64,000 bases of DNA from Cymbidium sinense. Lineage: Eukaryota > Streptophyta > Magnoliopsida > Asparagales > Orchidaceae. Below, piece after piece: positions 59,301 through 64,000 of this stretch. The position numbers and the translations under genes are program-made. Below the pieces are notes generated by a model, which ran no database searches, was not told where the DNA came from, and saw nothing but the letters and a program-made list of their open reading frames with translations. The DNA is taken from positions 25,543,906-25,607,905 of the forward strand of contig CM038221.1 of NCBI GenBank assembly GCA_021442155.1. The letters run 5' to 3'. The stretch's first letter is position 1, and every line of letters begins with the position of its first letter.

Positions 59301-62300
59301 GTGCACTTTCATTTGATTAAACAGATCTTTTCATTAATGACTTAAGAATTAGTTAGCACTGTTAAGTTTTAATTTGATTAGGTTTCTTTTTATTTTATTT
59401 AATATTAAATTATACTCAATTTTTATTTAAATATTTGTAAGTTTATTATTTTGTTCAATATTCATTTCTTATTTAATGCTTTTTTTAGGCTTGATTGAAA
59501 ATTCATTTGATTTTAGGTTATTATTATGTTAAGTTTGTTGTTTAATTATGTTTACAATAATTTGGATCTGTGCACTTGGTATTTGGTTCCTGACTTAGGT
59601 TATAAAACTTATATATATGAAATCCTTAGTGTATCAAACATAGACTAGGTCATTATAAGTTTTTAATCCATTTGGATTTATGTTAAAAGGATTGATTCCA
59701 CTAATTATTATTTATAATTCAATTAAATGAATTTAGAATGAATTTTAATTTTAGTAGCTTCTTATTTGAATGTTGAAATTGAATATTGATTAGCTGAACA
59801 TTCAAGTAATTATTTAATTTATTTTGGATTTTTAATTTAAAATTAAAAGTTTAATTAATTTCACATGTTTTCATCATTCTATGAACTATAAATATGTGAT
59901 TATTTAGATCCCTTAACTTCAATGGACTAAAGAAATTTTCTTAGATCCTCTAATGTAATTATAAACATTTTAAATTAATTATGTGAATTTTCATAATTTT
60001 TAGAATATTTTTATTTATTATTTGGTTTAAATTAGCTTTGACTTTAAAAATTTAATAGCTTTTAATCCATAAGTCATTTTACTTTGAAATTTTTATGCAA
60101 AGTGAGGTTCTTTGCCAATTTCATTTTCTAAAGTTTCATCTTGATCAAACATGTATTTTGTCATTAATTAAAATTTTATTTATTTCATTAAAACTCAAAT
60201 TAAGCCTAACATATTAAGAACTAATTGGAGCTTTTAAATTTCTTTAATTTCTCTCTAAAAGATGAATCTAAAGAGGATTTATTTAGAAATTTTAGATTTT
60301 TTTTGATTTATTATGTTTTTTTAAAGATCAAGCTATTTAAATTAATTAATTAATTAATTTAATTACTTAAATATGTCATTTTGAAAATTAATAGATTTCA
60401 ATGAACTTTAATACTTTTTTTAGGTTTAATGATGTTTCAGGTTAATTCCATATTTTTTTTAATTTTCTTGAATTATTATTAACTTATTTTATTAAAATAA
60501 AATTTAGAGATTGAAAATTTTATCTCTTCTAATTCAAATACCAATAAATCCCTGCATTTTTATCTAAATTGTGTTTTATTCTTAATTTTTATTCCCCAAA
60601 GTTTCAATTTGATTGGATTGATATTTTGGGACTAATTAGGGTTTAATTAATTTCAAGTGAACTTAAATTAATTGAAAAATACTCAATAAAAATTATGAAT
60701 TTTGGTTTTAATAGATTCCTCTTACTCAGATGAATCCATTGAACTTTTATTTATATTTTATGTCTAAGTATTTTACTTTTTATGAATTTTCAAAATTATG
60801 TGCATTATTTAACATCTTTTAAATACATAAAATCTGATTTCCTACCTAGCCTTACATGGCGTTATTGAAAACACAAACACTATTTTTTTATGCGTGTGAT
60901 TGGCATGTCTCTCATGTTAAAGTGGTAAGAATGTTCCTGTAAATCAAAGCCATCTAATCAAAGATCAGATGACCTATATTCATCCCGTGGTTTCTATTGA
61001 GATTAAATTAATCGTGCAATTAAATCATGGCCGTTTGTTTCGAACAGAAGGAACAAACGATGGTGATTACATTTCTAACCTTAGTTAGAGGATGAGAACC
61101 ATCAGCATTTAGCCATTAAAATTTGGCGATCTAGGCGACAAAAAAATGCAAAATTTTGATTACAAAATGATTACTATTTAATTCCTAATCAATCCATACA
61201 GTTTGATCTCACTAGTAATTGGATTCATTTTACAAATGACCAAACTCACTTGAAATAGGAGTCAGGTTTGATCATACCTCATCGACATTGGGCCTCGGTG
61301 GTCCCTTGGGTTTCAGAAACACTTAAGAGGATTTAATGAAGCTTTAGGAAAAGAAACACAACTTGCCTCCCTTTGAATTGATGTGGAGATCAACACCCAC
61401 CACTGCTAGCTCGAGCTTAGTGTGGAGGATGATCAGAAAGGTTTGGGAAGAGGGGGAAAGTTGGTTCATGTTCGATTTCACTTGGGGAAGGTGATGGAGT
61501 AAGCATAGCCTTTAATTCAGCCTCCCAATATCTCTTTATACTTGGCCGTGAGTTTTCCATTTTAGAAATGGTAGGAAGTGGTTGACCATTGGAATTATGG
61601 TCTCATGATGACATAGAAGGTAGTGAGAAGGTCAAAGATGATGTTTGAATCCCTTAGGGAGTGAGCTATCAAGCATAGGTAAGGTTTGGAGGGATATGGT
61701 GAGTCAGCAATGCTTGCCTTCCATTAGTTCCACCTTTCCTTTTCCATGGCCACCTCATTTCCCTATGGCCATTTGATTGTTGTTGCCTCTTGCCTATGTC
61801 AAATGTTAAGTGATTTATAGGTTGATCCAAATAGGTTATTGGATGGGGAGGAGATGGAATTGTTTGGACTCATGTGCATGGAATTTTAATTCTTCTCATT
61901 CTGATGTCTTACACATCATCCTTCATGGCCAACTCATCTCCTTAAGGTTGCTATTTGGCTGACCAAGTCAAGCCATGATGAGCTTGGGATGTTAGGTTAA
62001 GCTCATTTGATTTGGATTTGGGTTGAGTGCTTGCATTAGGTTCAATTAGGAGGAACTTGTATTGAGTTGTTTTAATTATGTTTTCTTTACTTGATGAGTT
62101 TTAGATTTAGGTTACAATCATTATTAGTTCATTAAAGGATTTATTGATCAATTGATCTATATCCATTTTGGTTTGATGTGGTTTAAGATAAGTTTAACCC
62201 TTTTGATACATTTAACCAAAAGAAGTCAAATTGGACCTTTTGGTCTATTGGTCCATTTTCTTAAATTTATAATTGAGTTTTATTGTGTTTAGTTGACTAT

Positions 62301-63066
62301 TTTTTATGGTTATAATTAATTAATTTCATTTAATTTAAATTAGATTTTGATTTTATGCTAAAATCAACTCATTTTAATCCAAATGAGTTATATTGGGTTT
62401 AGTTAAGTCAAATGATCAAATTGGCTCAAGTTAAATATGTTTGACTTCAATTATGTTTAGTTAAGTGTTTGCAATAATTTGGATCAATTATTTTTAATTA
62501 ATTTCAAGTTGATTTTGATTTAGACTAATTTTTTACCTAAATTAGCCATAATGGATTAACATGGATTTATTTGGGTTAAATGGCCAAATTGATCAAATTA
62601 ATCCCAATAATTGGTTAAATTAAGTTTAATTTTAATTTTAAAATAATTTTGGGTACTTGATTTAAATTATTTTCAATTTATTTGGGTTAATGGATTAACA
62701 TGGATTTATTTGGGTTTGTTTGGATTAAGTGGCCAAATCGACCCAATTAAATATTTATTGAATTTAAATTTATTTAGATTTATATTCAAGCATGTTCATT
62801 TGAGAGTTTTAAGCCTTTAAGATGACTTAATTTGGTTGGATTTAAAGAGTTGACTTTTTGATTTAGTGGGATCCACATAGATCAGTTCTAGGTCAAATGA
62901 CATTTTTGACCATTCTAAATCTCGCTGGATTTATTTTTTAGGTTAATTTAAGTTTGTGCATTGATTCTATACTTTTCATTTAATTTGATTTGGATTTATT
63001 TTAATTTTATTTGAATTTTCTTGGACTTAGGTGGTTTAAGCTTAAATGGGTCAATTGGATCAACCA
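56371..63066 (-). repeat. 5' LTR of element 2 (copy C)
   Basis: The left part aligns with copies A and B, for instance 56546-56650 with bases 1-115 and phrases near 57775 ('agtaaccgagc...ta.ac') with 1225. Later parts show the same order of landmarks (the 'catacctcat' stretch at 61270 against 4630). It is far more diverged than A is from B. The right end is put near 63066, where the short tandem repeat starts. A length near 6.7 kb would be shorter than in element 1. No coding sequence seen. Confidence 0.65.
56413..56504. repeat. Branched inverted repeat near LTR end (copy C)
   Basis: Arms ttatttaagtaatcaaa (56413-56429) and ttttgattacttaataa (56488-56504) pair with one bulge. An inner ttatct/agataa hairpin lies at 56453-56468. 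It is the counterpart of 21340-21423 in copy B. Confidence 0.8.
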
Positions 63067-63430
63067 TCCCATCTGTGAGACCTACAACTTAATAAAATAC
63101 CAACATCCCATGAGGTTGATGAGTAAAGTGTATGAACAACACTCTATAAGGTTGGTGACTAAAGTGTATGACTAACACCCTGTGAGGTCAACAGCTTAAT
63201 AAAATACCAACACCCCATGAGGTTGGAGACTAAAGTGTAAGACTAACTCCCTATGAGGTTGGTGACTAAAGGGTAAGACCAACACCCTGTGAGGTTGACA
63301 ACTTAACAAACGACTAACACCTCATAAGGTTGGCTACTAAAGTGTATGAACGATACCCCATGAAACCAACAACATGGAAAAAGACCAACACTCTAAGTTG
63401 GCAAGCTAAAAGACCAACTCTCAAAGTTTG
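63066..63430. repeat. ~36-bp tandem repeat with three-unit higher-order pattern
   Basis: About ten units. Type 1 units (gaggtcaacagcttaataaa...) alternate with pairs of type 2 units (gaggttggtgactaaagtgt...). The pattern 1-2-2 repeats with a period near 107 bp (type 1 starts near 63078, 63185 and 63291). Units after 63360 are degenerate. Confidence 0.8.
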
Positions 63431-63700
63431 TGACTATAAAAAAAAAAGAAAAAGAAAAAAAAGGCCGATTCGTTGCAACAAATAACTCAAAGGTAAGGGT
63501 GACACAATTAAAGACTGGCTCCTCTAATTAACAAAGTAAAAGAATAAGCTCGCCATAACTAGCAGATTAAGAATAACAAATTTTCCCCACAATCAACACT
63601 TATACTTTTTCTAAGTACCATACAAACTATCAACACACAGCGATGAGCACAATATATGAAAATAATTAGCCAACTTCTCCTCTCCCAACTCACAGTAAAA
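63431..63700. other. A-rich spacer
   Basis: Begins with an A/G-rich tract (63437-63464). No coding signal seen in it except the end of the minus-strand frame described next. Confidence 0.3.
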
Positions 63701-64000
63701 AAAAGGATAGAGAAGAAGAAAGGGAAGTCAGCTCGTGCTGATCTCATCATCATTGGAGTCTAAGAGGGTGACTATATTGGAGTAATCAAGAGCTTGGGGT
63801 CCAACTGGCCATGCTTCATAAGCTTGGCGTAAATGAAGTCAGCACTTGCTTTCAACTTCTACTCCAACAATCCTTTGTACTTGTCAGAGTCCAAAAATTC
63901 TATGAACTTAGCCTTCTTCTTCTAAAACTCCTCCATACGGTGAGAGAGCTCTTCCTCCAATTCCCTCTTCACCTCTAGTGAGGTGAGTCGGCTCCATGAT
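63559..64000 (-). pseudogene. Coiled-coil-like coding remnant, cut by window edge
   Basis: Minus-strand frames read, from the window edge inward, SLEVKRELEEELSHRMEEF, a stop, KKKAKFIEFLDSDKYKGLLE, KLKASADFIYAKLMKHGQLD and PKLLI. The heptad-like, highly charged start and the later ADF.YAKL segment resemble the end of coiled-coil gag-like proteins in plant gypsy elements, but I cannot name the family. A further open stretch at 63559-63753 is hydrophobic and may be non-coding. It is a different element from element 2. Confidence 0.4.

Larger units (their letters stand above)
49400..63066 (-). mobile_element. Second Ogre-like retrotransposon (element 2), truncated
   Basis: Minus-strand order from right to left: LTR copy C, PBS, structured leader, gag, protease, RT, aRNH, linker and integrase start. 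Gag, protease and aRNH align with those of element 1, and copy C aligns with copies A and B, so the two are relatives. RNase H is missing between RT and aRNH, and everything after the integrase N-terminus is gone. The left end abuts the opposite-strand Tat RT. No 3' LTR was found in the window. Confidence 0.75.

Overview
This window looks like intergenic DNA from a repeat-rich seed-plant genome. It is AT-rich, and every protein I could recognise belongs to a plant transposable element: Ty3/gypsy Tat/Ogre-like, Athila-like and chromovirus lineages, plus a CACTA (En/Spm) DNA transposon. I found no cellular gene, tRNA, rRNA or CRISPR array. All coding regions are broken by stops and frameshifts and are annotated as pseudogenes. 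The species cannot be named from this sequence.

Positions 1-29134 hold one very large minus-strand LTR retrotransposon of the Ogre/TatII type (element 1). Its 3' LTR is copy A (window edge to 7871) and its 5' LTR is copy B (about 21240-29134), so each LTR is close to 7.9 kb and the whole element is about 29 kb. Read on the minus strand the order is: 5' LTR, degenerate primer binding site (about 21214-21231), a leader with about 22 tandem hairpins (18841-20857), gag, protease, RT, RNase H, archaeal-type RNase H, integrase, a 3' UTR of degenerate ~340-bp repeats, a possible polypurine tract, 3' LTR. The outer end of copy B (29134/29135) cuts into an older plus-strand chromovirus, whose RNase H, integrase and chromodomain continue to about 31070.

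Positions 31000-45800 are an older graveyard: chromovirus 3' ends and LTR-like segments, two separate minus-strand Athila-like remnants, a plus-strand gypsy gag, and a minus-strand CACTA element with a TNP2-type transposase. A plus-strand Tat element (LTR 45816-46435, then gag, protease and RT to about 49380) sits in the CACTA transposase. It stops abruptly against a second minus-strand Ogre-like element (element 2, about 49400 to 63065). Element 2 keeps part of integrase, aRNH, RT, protease, gag, leader, PBS and a 5' LTR (copy C). It is related to element 1 but far more decayed. The window ends with a ~36-bp tandem repeat in a three-unit higher-order pattern and a coiled-coil-like coding remnant.

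The most unusual signal is structural. Element 1, and less regularly element 2, carry many imperfect palindromes. The leader array repeats one hairpin design with a near-constant loop and stem arms that differ from unit to unit but stay complementary. The LTRs hold a second hairpin array with a period near 185 bp. A branched inverted repeat next to the PBS is shared by both elements with compensatory changes.
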